Source: Streptomyces lincolnensis
Lineage (GTDB): Bacteria; Actinomycetota; Actinomycetes; Streptomycetales; Streptomycetaceae
DNA length: 64,000 nt
Reading direction: 5' to 3'
Assembly (NCBI RefSeq): GCF_021173675.1
Contig: NZ_JAIHON010000001.1
Coordinates: forward strand, 744,001-808,000
Below are positions 53,014 to 61,550 of the stretch, one piece after another. Position 1 is the stretch's first letter. Each line of letters opens with the position of its first letter. The position numbers and the translations under genes were made by a program. Under the pieces are notes generated by a model that saw only the letters and a program-made list of their open reading frames with translations, did not search any database and had not been told where the DNA came from.

Positions 53014-53442
53014 ATGACGGAACAGGTGCGGGCAGAGGCGCAGGTCAGGGTAGGGGTGCAGGCGATCGTCCGCTCCGGCGACCGCGTGCTGCTCGGCCTG
53101 CGGGCCAACACCTTCGGGCACGGCACCTGGGGACTGCCCGGCGGTCATCTCGAACCCGGCGAGTCGCTGACCGACGCGGCCGCCCGCGAACTGGAGGAGG
53201 AGACCGGAGCGCGGGCCCTGGTCTCCCGTGTGGTGTGCGTGACCGACCCGGACCCCGCGGCCAACCACCACATGCAGATCGGCGTGGAGGTGGAGGCCTA
53301 CGCCGGCGAGATCAGCGTGCGGGAGCCGGACAAGTGCGAGCGGTGGCAGTTCTGGCCCCTGGACGGACTGCCGGAATCGCTCTTCGTCGGCTCGGCGCCC
53401 GTGCTGCGGCGGATCAGGAACGGGGAACGTCTCCCTTCCTGA
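53014..53442 (+). CDS. NUDIX hydrolase
   Basis: This is a 142-residue protein. The Nudix box is perfect: G44-x5-E50-x7-R58-E59-x-x-E62-E63-x-G65. Such enzymes cleave nucleoside di- or triphosphate derivatives with Mg2+. GAGGAG lies upstream of the ATG at 53014. It follows the viperin-like gene in an operon, so it may hydrolyse an unusual nucleotide, guard the host, or prepare a substrate. Its last 29 bases overlap the convergent TPR gene. Confidence 0.92.
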   Translation: MTEQVRAEAQVRVGVQAIVRSGDRVLLGLRANTFGHGTWGLPGGHLEPGESLTDAAARELEEETGARALVSRVVCVTDPDPAANHHMQIGVEVEAYAGEISVREPDKCERWQFWPLDGLPESLFVGSAPVLRRIRNGERLPS

Positions 53443-55138
53443 CACTGGGCCGCACCTGAATGTCCACCAGGGCGTCGATCTCGGACCGCAACGCCGTCTT
53501 GTGGACCTCCTCGTGCTGCTTGAACTGCTCGTAGGTGCTGGAGAGTTCCCACTGCGTCGTGAACTCCTGGAGGCTGTCGACGTAGTACTTGCTGTCCTTG
53601 AGGAACTTCACCTCCAGCACCCGCAGCCCCCGCCGCGTGCGATGCGCGGGGTTCGAGGTGATGTACGGCTCGAAGAACAGCGTGTCCGAGGTCAGCAGCG
53701 TGGAGCCGGGGATGTCCATGGAGGTGATCCGCAGCTCGACGCGGTCGCCGTAGGTCGCCTTGAGGTTCTCGTAGGAGGCGATCACCGGTTTGAAGGTCCG
53801 GCGGTAGTAGCGGCTGTCCTCGATCAGCTCCACGATGTTGTGCGAGGTCAGCGGCTCCCCCGCGGTGGTCCGCTGCATGAACGCGGCCAGGCTGCTCCAG
53901 GGGCTGCTGATGATGACCCGGAAGGCCACCCCCCGGTCCAGGGCCTGGACGATCGGGCCGTGGAAGCGGTTCTCCTCGCCGAGGAAGTACGAGGCGCCGG
54001 CGTGCGCGATGAGCCGCACGGTCCGCTGCTCCCGGTTCAGGGCCGCGGTCTTCGCCTCGTTGCGGTCCTCGTTCTCGTCGGGCGTGTACACCCGCTCGAT
54101 GGCGTACGGCAGTTCCGCCTGCGGCACCGCGGACTTCCGCATGGTCGCCAGCGCCGTACGGAGCTTGCGGGTCTGGGTGTGCTCACGGCCGAGCGAGGAG
54201 GCGTCCTGGGCGGCCCGTTCGGTCGCCGCGTCCAGGACGCGCAGCGCTTCCTTCGTCCGGGCACTGGTCGCCCCGGCGCTCCCGCCGCCCGCGTCGAACT
54301 CGGCGACGGCCAGGGCCGCCTGGGCGACGACGGCCACGCGGTGGTCGGGGCCGAACGTCACCTGGGCGCCGAGCCTGAGCAGTTCGAGTTCCGCGAGCTG
54401 CCGCTCACGGCCGGGCGCGTCGTCCGTCATGGCCGCCAGCCGGTACCGGGCGGTGGCCAGGGCGGTACGGGCCTCGAAGACCCGGGCGTCCTTCTCGCCC
54501 TCGATCTCGGCGAGGTTCCCCACCGCCTCCGCGAAGAAGGGCAGCGCCTCGGCCAGCGCCCGCGCGTCGCCCCTGGCCTTCGCCACGTCCACCAGGACAC
54601 GGTGGAGGGTGAGCCGGGTCTGAAGGTCGTCCGGCCGGTCCCAGAGCACCTCGACGCCCTTGCGTGCCCAGGCCGCGGCGGCCCGGTGGTCGTCCTCCCG
54701 GAGGGTGACCGCGCTCAGGTTGGCCAGGATGCGGGGCAGTTCGGGGGACTTGTAGCGGTGGGCCCGGTTGAGCGCGCAGTTCAGGACGGCCCGGGCCCGT
54801 ACCAGATCGCCCTGGCCGGCCAGCAGGGCGCCTAGCCGGTTCCACAGGGTGGCGTCCTCGAACTTCTCCTCGTCGGCCTCGGCCAGTTCCATCGCCCCGA
54901 GGGTCATGTCGAGGATGTCGCCCGCCGAGGACTTCTCGCCGAGGGCCAGACAGAGCTGGGTGAGGCGGATGAGCTGGGCGACCTCTGCGGGATCGGTGGC
55001 CGCCGGTTCGTCCTCGCCGCGGATCCGGCCCACGTATCCGGCGAGTCGGCCGCGGTCCCCCAGCTCATCGGGCGTGGTTCCGTGGCGAATTCCCTCGGCG
55101 ACGGATATCGCCTCGTCCAGAGTCGCGATGGCGTTCAT
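53414..55138 (-). CDS. TPR-repeat protein with PLD-like C-terminal domain
   Basis: This is a 574-residue protein. Residues about 60-335 are TPR-like helical pairs (LWNRLGALLAGQGDLVRARAVLNCAL, ILANLSAVTLREDDHRAAAAWARKG). From about 373 to 543 a globular domain reads VRLIAHAGASYFLGEENRFHG, ALDRGVAFRVIISSPW, VELRITSMDIPGSTLLTSDTLFFEPY; this resembles phospholipase-D-like/DUF5919-type domains but lacks a canonical HKD motif. ATG at 55138 is chosen for GGAGG eight bases upstream; a GTG at 55144 is too close to it. It lies 34 bp behind the protease-like gene and is probably its operon partner, perhaps as sensor-effector. Confidence 0.75.
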   Translation of the reverse strand: MNAIATLDEAISVAEGIRHGTTPDELGDRGRLAGYVGRIRGEDEPAATDPAEVAQLIRLTQLCLALGEKSSAGDILDMTLGAMELAEADEEKFEDATLWNRLGALLAGQGDLVRARAVLNCALNRAHRYKSPELPRILANLSAVTLREDDHRAAAAWARKGVEVLWDRPDDLQTRLTLHRVLVDVAKARGDARALAEALPFFAEAVGNLAEIEGEKDARVFEARTALATARYRLAAMTDDAPGRERQLAELELLRLGAQVTFGPDHRVAVVAQAALAVAEFDAGGGSAGATSARTKEALRVLDAATERAAQDASSLGREHTQTRKLRTALATMRKSAVPQAELPYAIERVYTPDENEDRNEAKTAALNREQRTVRLIAHAGASYFLGEENRFHGPIVQALDRGVAFRVIISSPWSSLAAFMQRTTAGEPLTSHNIVELIEDSRYYRRTFKPVIASYENLKATYGDRVELRITSMDIPGSTLLTSDTLFFEPYITSNPAHRTRRGLRVLEVKFLKDSKYYVDSLQEFTTQWELSSTYEQFKQHEEVHKTALRSEIDALVDIQVRPSVRKGDVPRS

Positions 55139-55172
55139 GAACACGTCCTCCCGCCGGGTCCCCCGGAGGGCG

Positions 55173-55904
55173 TCACGGCGTCCACTCGACCTCTACGAAG
55201 TAATCCATGTCCTCACTGCGGAGAATCCGGCCGACCGCGCTTTCGCCGTTGGTCCGCCGCTCCGCCTCCCTTTCCCCCGCGACCGGACCGAAGGAACCGG
55301 AACTGCCGTCCACCACCAGCCGCATTCCGGTGATGCTGAACAGGTCGAGCGCCTCCGCGACACTTCCGGCGAAGATCTCGTCGCTCTCCGCCCAGATGCG
55401 CTCGGGTGGTTCGACGACCACCCCGAGCGCGACGGGAGAGAGGGTTCCCTGTCCGCGCTCCACCGGGCTTCCGGCGAAGGGCGCGTGGTCCTTGCGCAGT
55501 TCGCAGCGCAGCCGCATCGCCCGGACCACCAGGGAGTCGGTCCTGCGGTAGAGGGCGTCGGGGTCCTCGACGCTGCCCGCCGGCGGCTTGTCCCCGGCCG
55601 GGAAACGGTACGTCGCCGTCCAGGACTCGCCCCGCCGCGCGGTGCCGAAGGAGACCCGGGGCAGCAACGCGTCGTCGTCGCCCAGGACGAGACGCAGCAG
55701 CGCGAGGTCGGAGGTCGTGTTGTACATGGGGACGACCACGCGGGTGCCGTCCGGCAGCCGGAGCCGGCTGTCGCCCTGTTCGGCGGGCACATGCCCGCGC
55801 AGACAGTGGGTCGCCGTCAGGGCGAATTTCCGGGTGAGGCGTAACGCCGACCCCAGCCGCCCGCTCTCGTCGTGAATGTCGATCAGATACTCGTTCTTCA
55901 GCAC
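55173..55904 (-). CDS. Trypsin-like fold protein with probable loss of catalytic Ser
   Basis: This is a 243-residue protein with a GTG start and no signal peptide. The catalytic His lies in ATHCLRG (H33) and Asp in TTSDLALLRL (D66), as in chymotrypsin-fold proteases. The position of the usual GxSGSPV loop reads APFAGSPV (141-148), with Ala144 where the nucleophile Ser is expected. The protein may therefore be an inactive binding module, or use Ser146. About 70 residues after the fold are unassigned. Intracellular trypsin-like proteins next to TPR/effector genes are common in bacterial conflict systems. Confidence 0.72.
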   Translation of the reverse strand: MLKNEYLIDIHDESGRLGSALRLTRKFALTATHCLRGHVPAEQGDSRLRLPDGTRVVVPMYNTTSDLALLRLVLGDDDALLPRVSFGTARRGESWTATYRFPAGDKPPAGSVEDPDALYRRTDSLVVRAMRLRCELRKDHAPFAGSPVERGQGTLSPVALGVVVEPPERIWAESDEIFAGSVAEALDLFSITGMRLVVDGSSGSFGPVAGEREAERRTNGESAVGRILRSEDMDYFVEVEWTP

Positions 55905-56032
55905 CGGGCGGTCCCCCGTCCCCCTGTGGTCGAACTCGCATACTCCGTCCGGAAGTTGCCAGGGTAACCGGAAGCACGTTCACAAGAGAACCAGCCGGCG
56001 TTCCGGGACGGTTTTTCGATTCCCCTGGCCTT

Positions 56033-56530
56033 TTATCCGTGCACGTCCCGGCGCACGAGTTCCAGAAGTCTCCGATCGGCTTCCTCGGAATCACCCGTGC
56101 ACTTGAGGAACATCAGCCACTTGGCGTCCCGGGCACTCGCCACGCGCCGGCCGGCCCCCTGTTCCTCCCACGCCTCCCACGCCTTCATCCAGTTCTGGAT
56201 CTCGGCGAAGGCCTGCTCGCAGGCCGCGCGCAGGTCCGGGGAACCGTAGATCTCGATCCGGGCCGTCAGCAGGAAGGCCGAGGCGTCCGCCTCGTCCCGG
56301 CCCGCGGGGCTGTCGGGGAGGCGGCTCGTGCGCACCGCGTGCGCCCGCATCCGGGCGAACCTGCGGATGGTGGCCATCATGTCGTCGTAGGTCTCCACCC
56401 GCCGGTCCCACATCCGGCGCTCCCGCTCCCGCCGTCCCGTCGCCCGCTGCGTCAGCCAGGCGGTCACGACGCCGCCGGTCGCGCCCACGACGGCACCGGC
56501 GAGGGCGGCCACCACCGGCGTGATGTTCAT
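56033..56530 (-). CDS. Membrane-anchored hypothetical protein
   Basis: This is a 165-residue protein. One N-terminal helix (about 5-25, PVVAALAGAVVGATGGVVTAWL) is followed by a highly charged helical cytoplasmic domain (RRERERRMWDRRVETYDDMMATIRRFARM). The rest is helical with Trp-rich WMKAWEAWEEQG. No family is recognised. It is separated from the protease-like gene by 128 bp in which I see nothing else, and from the ArsR gene by 60 bp. Confidence 0.7.
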   Translation of the reverse strand: MNITPVVAALAGAVVGATGGVVTAWLTQRATGRRERERRMWDRRVETYDDMMATIRRFARMRAHAVRTSRLPDSPAGRDEADASAFLLTARIEIYGSPDLRAACEQAFAEIQNWMKAWEAWEEQGAGRRVASARDAKWLMFLKCTGDSEEADRRLLELVRRDVHG

Positions 56531-56590
56531 CCCGCCATCATGACGAAGCGGGGCGGCCGAGGGAACGCGGCGGCGGACCCGACCCAGGGA

Positions 56591-56983
56591 TCAGTCCTCG
56601 GCCGGCTCCCACGCCGCCACGAGCTCCACAAGCCCCGGGAAGCGGGCGTCGAGGTCGGCGACGCGGACGTGGCTGCGGCGCTCCAGGCCGTACTGGCGCT
56701 GGCGGGTGACGCCGGCCTCGCGCAGGGCCTTGAAGTGGTGGGTCAGGGAGGACTTGGGGCGGTCGAGGCCGAACCAGCCGCACGAGTGGTCGAAGTGCTC
56801 GGACTCCAGGAGGAGTTTGCGCACGATGCGCAGTCGCAGGGGGTCGCTCAGGGCGCCCAGCACCGTCTCCAGCCGCAGGTCCCGCACCGCCGGTTCGGGG
56901 AGCGGTTCGGGCAGGTCGGCGGGGGCCGGCAGCACCCTGATCACCGGCGCCGGGGGCGACACCGGGCTCGCTGTCGACGGCAT
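56591..56983 (-). CDS. ArsR-family transcriptional regulator
   Basis: This is a 130-residue protein. The winged helix spans about 35-110: LGALSDPLRLRIVRKLL, then KSSLTHHFKALREAGVTRQRQYG as recognition helix. No classical metal-binding Cys pair is seen (one Cys near 67), so the ligand may be organic. ATG at 56983 has AGGAG six bases upstream. It is divergent from an MFS exporter over a spacer with GTACGAGT-type repeats, the common layout for a local repressor. Confidence 0.88.
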   Translation of the reverse strand: MPSTASPVSPPAPVIRVLPAPADLPEPLPEPAVRDLRLETVLGALSDPLRLRIVRKLLLESEHFDHSCGWFGLDRPKSSLTHHFKALREAGVTRQRQYGLERRSHVRVADLDARFPGLVELVAAWEPAED

Positions 56984-57021
56984 GGGCAACTCCTCATGAC
57001 CCGAATCCACGAAAGTCCTAT

Positions 57022-57078
57022 GTACGAGTTCTATCGTACTGCATGCTATGTTCGAGAAAACTCGTACTGCACTCGTAC
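57022..57078. promoter_or_regulatory. ArsR operator array
   Basis: GTACGA (57022-57027) and TCGTAC (57034-57039) form an inverted repeat with a 6-base spacer. ACTCGTAC, the reverse complement of GTACGAGT, recurs at 57060-57067 and 57071-57078. The array fills the spacer between ArsR and MFS genes and probably overlaps both promoters. Confidence 0.6.
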
Positions 57079-57101
57079 CGCACTCGCTGGAGGGACCTGT
57101 C

Positions 57102-58370
57102 ATGTCGGAGAGTCGAACGGCACCCGTGAAGGTGGTGGATGAGCAGCGCTCCGAGCCGGCCGACCGGCCCGAGGCGCGCCCCTCCAACACTCCCACCTGG
57201 TGGGTGTGGCTGGCCGCGTGGCCGGTGACCGCCGTCTTCGTCCTGTCCAACGCGGCGACCCCGCTGTACGTGCTGTGGCAGCGCGACATCGGGTTCTCCA
57301 AGGGCACCCTGACCGTCGTCTTCGCCTTCTACATCGTCGGACTGCTCGGCTCCCTCCTCGTCTGCGGCGTCGTGTCCGACCGGCTCGGCCGCAAGCCGGT
57401 GTTGCTGCCCGCCCTGGGGCTCGCGCTGGCGGCCTGTGTCATCTTCGCGACCGCCACCAGCGTGACCGCGCTCATCGTGGCCCGGCTGTTCACCGGCATC
57501 GCCGTCGGCGCCGTCGTCTCCGCGGGCATGGCGGCCGTGACGGACGTGGCCGGGCAGGAGCGCAAGCGGCTCGCCGCCCTGCTCGCCTCCTGCGCGATGG
57601 TCTTCGGGGCCGGTCTCGGACCGCTCCTCGCCGGCGTCCTGTCCGAGACGCTGCCCGCCCCCACCGTGACCGTCTTCCTCGTCGAGATGGCGCTGCTCGC
57701 CACCGCCGTCCTCGCCGTGCTGCGCATGCCGATCAAGCGCCCGGCCGCCGCCCCGGCCAAGGGCGCGTGGATCCGCGTGCCCGGCGTGCCGCGCGGCCAC
57801 GGCCTGCAACTCACCCTCGGCATCGCCGTGTTCGCCCCCGGCATCACCGCGACGTCCTTCGTGCTCTCGCTCGGCCCGTCGCTGCTGTCGGGTCTGCTCG
57901 GCACCACCAGCCGGATCGTCGCCGGGGCCATGGCGTTCGTGATGTTCCTGGCCGCCACCGGCGTACAGTTCGCCGTGCAGGGGCTGCGCAGGCGCACCAT
58001 CCTGACCGCCGGCGCGATCAGCACCACCCTCAGCATGGTCACGCTGATCGTCGCCGTGCACACCTCGTCCGTCCCGGTGCTCATCGCCTCCGCGCTGCTG
58101 GCCGGCGCCGGGCAGGGCATGGGACAGCTCGGCGGGCTGTCGCTGCTCAACTCCGCCGTCCCGCCGCAGCGGCTCGCCGAGGCCAACGCGGCGCTCAACG
58201 TGGGCGGTTACGTGCCGGCCGGCCTGCTGCCGGTCTCGGCCGGCTACCTCAGCGACGCCGTCGGCCTGACCAACGGCGCGACCGTCTTCGGCACCGTCCT
58301 GCTGAGCCTGGCGATCATCGGCGGCATCGTGGTCGTAGCCTCCCGCCGCCGGGTCCCGGAACCCGCCTGA
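57102..58370 (+). CDS. MFS drug/metabolite transporter
   Basis: This is a 422-residue protein. Twelve helices follow a 30-residue soluble N-terminus; the loop 2-3 motif is GVVSDRLGRKPVLLPALG, typical of drug:H+ antiporters and sugar-porter-like MFS. ATG at 57102 is chosen because GGAGGG is seven bases upstream; the frame extends to an ATG at 57048 lying inside the ArsR operator array. Expression should be controlled by the divergent ArsR protein. Confidence 0.9.
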   Translation: MSESRTAPVKVVDEQRSEPADRPEARPSNTPTWWVWLAAWPVTAVFVLSNAATPLYVLWQRDIGFSKGTLTVVFAFYIVGLLGSLLVCGVVSDRLGRKPVLLPALGLALAACVIFATATSVTALIVARLFTGIAVGAVVSAGMAAVTDVAGQERKRLAALLASCAMVFGAGLGPLLAGVLSETLPAPTVTVFLVEMALLATAVLAVLRMPIKRPAAAPAKGAWIRVPGVPRGHGLQLTLGIAVFAPGITATSFVLSLGPSLLSGLLGTTSRIVAGAMAFVMFLAATGVQFAVQGLRRRTILTAGAISTTLSMVTLIVAVHTSSVPVLIASALLAGAGQGMGQLGGLSLLNSAVPPQRLAEANAALNVGGYVPAGLLPVSAGYLSDAVGLTNGATVFGTVLLSLAIIGGIVVVASRRRVPEPA

Positions 58371-58417
58371 CCCCTGGACCCACCTCCGCCGGACCCACCC
58401 CTGCATCGACCCCGCCC

Positions 58418-58451
58418 GCGGCGCACCACGGCACCTCCCGTGGTGCGCCGC
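58418..58451. terminator. Perfect 14-bp hairpin terminator
   Basis: GCGGCGCACCACGG (58418-58431), loop CACCTC, then CCGTGGTGCGCCGC (58438-58451). It lies between the convergent MFS and TetR genes and has no U-tract; it probably serves both directions. Confidence 0.75.
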
Positions 58452-58534
58452 CGCGTTCACACGCCCACCGGCCACCGGCACCGCCTCGCCGCCGGCACCA
58501 CACCGCCCCGCCTCACCGCTCACACCACGCCCCG

Positions 58535-59188
58535 TCATCCCGCCCGCACCGCGTAGAACAGCAACTGGCTCGACTCCGCCCACCGGTCCACCACATCCGT
58601 CCTGCCGTGCAGCACGTCCGAGATGTGCTGGGTGCCGAAGAAGGCCGAGACCAACGACCGCGCGACCACCGCGGGTTCGACCCCCTCGCGCAGCTCGCCC
58701 GCCTCCCGGGCGCACACGAGCAGCGACTCCAGCAGCTCGGTCCAGTCGACGTACGGCGTCGGCAACTCGGCGTCGATCTGCGGGCGTTCGATCTGCAGCC
58801 GCGCCCCCGCCTGCACGATGACCTCGTCCCGGAAGGCCACCGCCGCCCGCGCCAGCAGTTGTACGGCGGTGTCCAGCGGCCCGTACCCCTCCGCCACGAC
58901 CTGTTCCAGCAGCGCCGGCCACCGCGCGTAGTGCTCCTCCACCACGGCGACCGCGAGCGCCTCCTTGGTCGGGTAGTGGAAGTACACCGCCCCCTTGGTC
59001 ATCTCCACCCGGTCGGCCACGTCCTTGACCGAGGTGTGCCGGAATCCGTGCTGGGCGAACAGTTCGGACGCCGCGGTCAGGACCGCCCGTCTGGTCCGCG
59101 TGGACCGGTCCTGCTTCGGTTCCGGGCCTCGTCTCGTGACGATCTTCCTCTGCACGAACGAGGCGAAGCCCGGCTGGAGCTCTGACAT
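58535..59188 (-). CDS. TetR-family gamma-butyrolactone receptor-like regulator (ArpA/ScbR type)
   Basis: This is a 217-residue protein. The DNA-binding part reads RTRRAVLTAASELFAQHGFRHTSVKDVADRVEMTKGAVYFHYPTKEALAVAVV, the pattern of ArpA/ScbR receptors. The C-terminal part contains the conserved W and a ligand-pocket-like helix set (YVDWTELLESLLVCAREAGEL, VSAFFGTQHISDVL). GAGGAA lies eight bases before the ATG. It is divergent from the AfsA-like gene with an ARE-like palindrome between them, the textbook arrangement for butyrolactone autoregulation. Confidence 0.88.
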   Translation of the reverse strand: MSELQPGFASFVQRKIVTRRGPEPKQDRSTRTRRAVLTAASELFAQHGFRHTSVKDVADRVEMTKGAVYFHYPTKEALAVAVVEEHYARWPALLEQVVAEGYGPLDTAVQLLARAAVAFRDEVIVQAGARLQIERPQIDAELPTPYVDWTELLESLLVCAREAGELREGVEPAVVARSLVSAFFGTQHISDVLHGRTDVVDRWAESSQLLFYAVRAG

Positions 59189-59292
59189 GGTGCGATTCCT
59201 CTGCGTGTGGCGGTTTCACCGGGGGCGCGGCGCGGTCCGGGCGGCCCCGACGGGCGGGCCGCTCAAGCCAGGGTGACGCATCACACCTCGGC

Positions 59293-59316
59293 AAGAAACC
59301 TTCTAGAAGGTATCTT
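59293..59316. promoter_or_regulatory. ARE-like palindrome between receptor and AfsA-like genes
   Basis: AAGAAACCTTC-TA-GAAGGTATCTT is a 24-bp palindrome with one mismatched pair, centred about 93 bp before the AfsA-like start. It has the size and symmetry of autoregulatory elements bound by ArpA-type receptors. Confidence 0.7.
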
Positions 59317-59397
59317 TCTGGAGTCGCTTCCCGTGGGGACGGGACGACAGCGGGCCCAACCAGCCCCCGCTGCCGCGACTTGGGGAGGAACACTAAC

Positions 59398-60426
59398 GTG
59401 CACGTCGTACCACCGCTCGCCCCGCACTCGGAGCCCGGCTTACTCCGCCACCCCTGGACAAGCCTGTGCTTCGAGAGCCGTGTGCCCCGCGCATCGGTAC
59501 ACAAGTCCGCCGCCTCGGAGGTGCTGCTGACCGACGTGGTGCCGCTGGGCGGGAACCGCTACACCCTCGCGTCCGCCTGGCACCGGGACGGCTTCCTCGG
59601 CCATCTCGGGAGCCCCGCCGCCGATCCCCTGCTCCTGGCAGAAACGGTTCGGCAGGCGGCCATCCTGCTCTCCCACCGCTTCCACGACATTCCCTACGGC
59701 CATCCCTTCGTCCTCGGCGAGCTCGCCCTCGACCTCGACGAGCCACTGCCCCCGGCGGACCCCGAGCCCCTCGCGCTCCGGCTCGACGCCCACTGCGCGC
59801 GCACCGGCACCCACCCCCGCCGCACCAACCTGGAGGCAGAGCTGGCGATAGAGACCGAGCGGCGCCGGCTGGGCAGCGCCCGGGTGCGCTGGGAGGTCAT
59901 GGAACCGCGCCGCTACGCCGTGCTGCGCAAGCGCGGCGCGGCGGACGCCGCCGGTGCGGAACCGGTGCCGGAGCCCTCCGGGGCCGTACCCGTGCCACCG
60001 GCGCGACTCGGCCGGCGGCAGGACCGTGACGTCCTGCTGGCCGCCGACAGCACCCGCCCCGACCGGTGGTGGCTGCGGCTCGACCTCGACCACCCGGTCC
60101 TGTTCGACCACCCGTCGGACCACGTCCCCGGCATGGCGCTGACGGAGGCCTTCCGGCAGGCGGCCGCCCTCACCGCCGCGGACGCCCACGGGACCCCGGC
60201 CGCGGAGGCGGCGCACCGCATACGGGCGCTGGACACCGCGTTCGCCTCGTTCGGCGAGCTGAACCAGCCCGTGTCCATCACGGCGCGGCCCGCCGACGAC
60301 GACCGGGGCGAGGACGGACACGCCCTGCTGCTGCGGGCCGAGCAGGGCGGCCGCGAACTCGCGTCCGCGCGTGTGGTGCTCGCGGCGCCGCGCGCCGATC
60401 GCCGAACGGCGGGAGCGGCATGCTGA
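59398..60426 (+). CDS. AfsA-family butyrolactone/butenolide synthase
   Basis: This is a 342-residue protein with two AfsA hot-dog repeats. ADPLLLAETVRQAAILLSHRF lies in the first and SDHVPGMALTEAFRQAAALTAA in the second, the same E-x-x-RQAA pattern twice. AfsA condenses a beta-ketoacyl-ACP with dihydroxyacetone phosphate, the committed step of A-factor-type signals. GTG at 59398 is preferred: GGGGAGGAA lies eight bases upstream, while the in-frame TTG at 59380 is inside that site. Divergent from a receptor gene; overlaps the flavoenzyme gene by 7 bp. Confidence 0.92.
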   Translation: MHVVPPLAPHSEPGLLRHPWTSLCFESRVPRASVHKSAASEVLLTDVVPLGGNRYTLASAWHRDGFLGHLGSPAADPLLLAETVRQAAILLSHRFHDIPYGHPFVLGELALDLDEPLPPADPEPLALRLDAHCARTGTHPRRTNLEAELAIETERRRLGSARVRWEVMEPRRYAVLRKRGAADAAGAEPVPEPSGAVPVPPARLGRRQDRDVLLAADSTRPDRWWLRLDLDHPVLFDHPSDHVPGMALTEAFRQAAALTAADAHGTPAAEAAHRIRALDTAFASFGELNQPVSITARPADDDRGEDGHALLLRAEQGGRELASARVVLAAPRADRRTAGAAC

Positions 60427-61550
60427 CCACGGACCTCGCGGCCGGTGTACGGGCGCCCGGCGAACCGGAGTTGGCCGACCTGACGGCGATCGCCCACCGC
60501 GACGCGCCGGGCGCCGACGAACGGCGCAGACTGACCCCCGAGGCGGCATCCGCCATCTCGGCCGCCGGTTTCCCCCGGCACTTCGTGCCGCGCCGCCTGG
60601 GCGGGGCGGCCGGCGGGTTCGCCGCGCTCGTGGCCAGTGCCTCGGCGGTCGCGGAGGCCTGCGGATCCACGGCCTGGTGCGCCACGCTGTACGCCGCGCA
60701 CGGCCGGCTGGCCGCCTATCTCCCGGCCGAGGGGCAGGACGAGCTCTGGGACCGGGGCCCGGACACCCGGATCGCCGCCGCGGTCGTACCACCGCAGGGC
60801 ACCGCGTCGGCGTACGACGGGGGCTGGCTCCTCGACGGGGCGTGGCGGCCCACCAGTGGCGTCGACCACGCGGACTGGGTCCTCCTCGCCTCCTGGACGC
60901 CCGGCGAGCACGGCCGGGAGCACCGGATCTTCGCCGTGCCCCGCTCCGAGGTGTCGGTGGTGGACACCTGGCACTCCTCGGGCCTGCGCGGCACCGGCAG
61001 CAACACGGTGACCGCCGAGGCGGTGCGGGTGCCGGGCCACCGTTCCGTCACGCTGGACGCGCTGCTCCGGCAGCCGGCCGACGCGGCCCGCTGCCACACC
61101 GTGCCGTATCCCATGGTCGCCGCCCTGCTGTTCGCCGCTCCCCTCCTCGGCATCGCCCGGGGCGCCCTGCGCGCCTGGACGGACGAGCGGGCGGGCGCCG
61201 CGTCCCCGCATCCGACGACGGCCACCGTGCTGGCCCAGGCCTCGGCGCGGATCCACTCCGCGGGGCTGCTCCTCGCCGGCGCGGCCGGGCGGGCCGACCA
61301 CGGGGAGATCACCCCGCTCACGGTGGCCGAGAACCGCCGGGACGCGGTGACGGCGGCCGCCCTGTGCCGGGAGGCGGTGGACACGCTCTTCCGCGCGTCC
61401 GGCATGCGGGCGCAGTCGCCGGACAGCGCTCTCCAACGGGCCTGGCGGGACGCGACGGCCGCGGCGGGCCACGGCGCCCTCGACCCCGACGCGGCGGCCC
61501 GGTCGTACGCGGACGTGGCGCTGGCCCCTCGGGACGGTGGTCCTCGATGA
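60420..61550 (+). CDS. Acyl-CoA dehydrogenase-like flavoenzyme
   Basis: This is a 376-residue protein with the acyl-CoA dehydrogenase/HpaB-like monooxygenase fold: GFPRHFVPRRLGGAAGGFAALVASASAVAEACGSTAWC in the N-terminal helical domain, WRPTSGVDHADWVLLASW in the beta domain, and a helical C-terminal domain. The catalytic base is not obvious, so dehydrogenase and monooxygenase activity cannot be told apart. Position between the AfsA-like and HAD genes, all with overlapping ends, suggests tailoring of the signal, as the acyl-CoA oxidase Aco does in avenolide formation. Confidence 0.82.
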   Translation: MLTTDLAAGVRAPGEPELADLTAIAHRDAPGADERRRLTPEAASAISAAGFPRHFVPRRLGGAAGGFAALVASASAVAEACGSTAWCATLYAAHGRLAAYLPAEGQDELWDRGPDTRIAAAVVPPQGTASAYDGGWLLDGAWRPTSGVDHADWVLLASWTPGEHGREHRIFAVPRSEVSVVDTWHSSGLRGTGSNTVTAEAVRVPGHRSVTLDALLRQPADAARCHTVPYPMVAALLFAAPLLGIARGALRAWTDERAGAASPHPTTATVLAQASARIHSAGLLLAGAAGRADHGEITPLTVAENRRDAVTAAALCREAVDTLFRASGMRAQSPDSALQRAWRDATAAAGHGALDPDAAARSYADVALAPRDGGPR

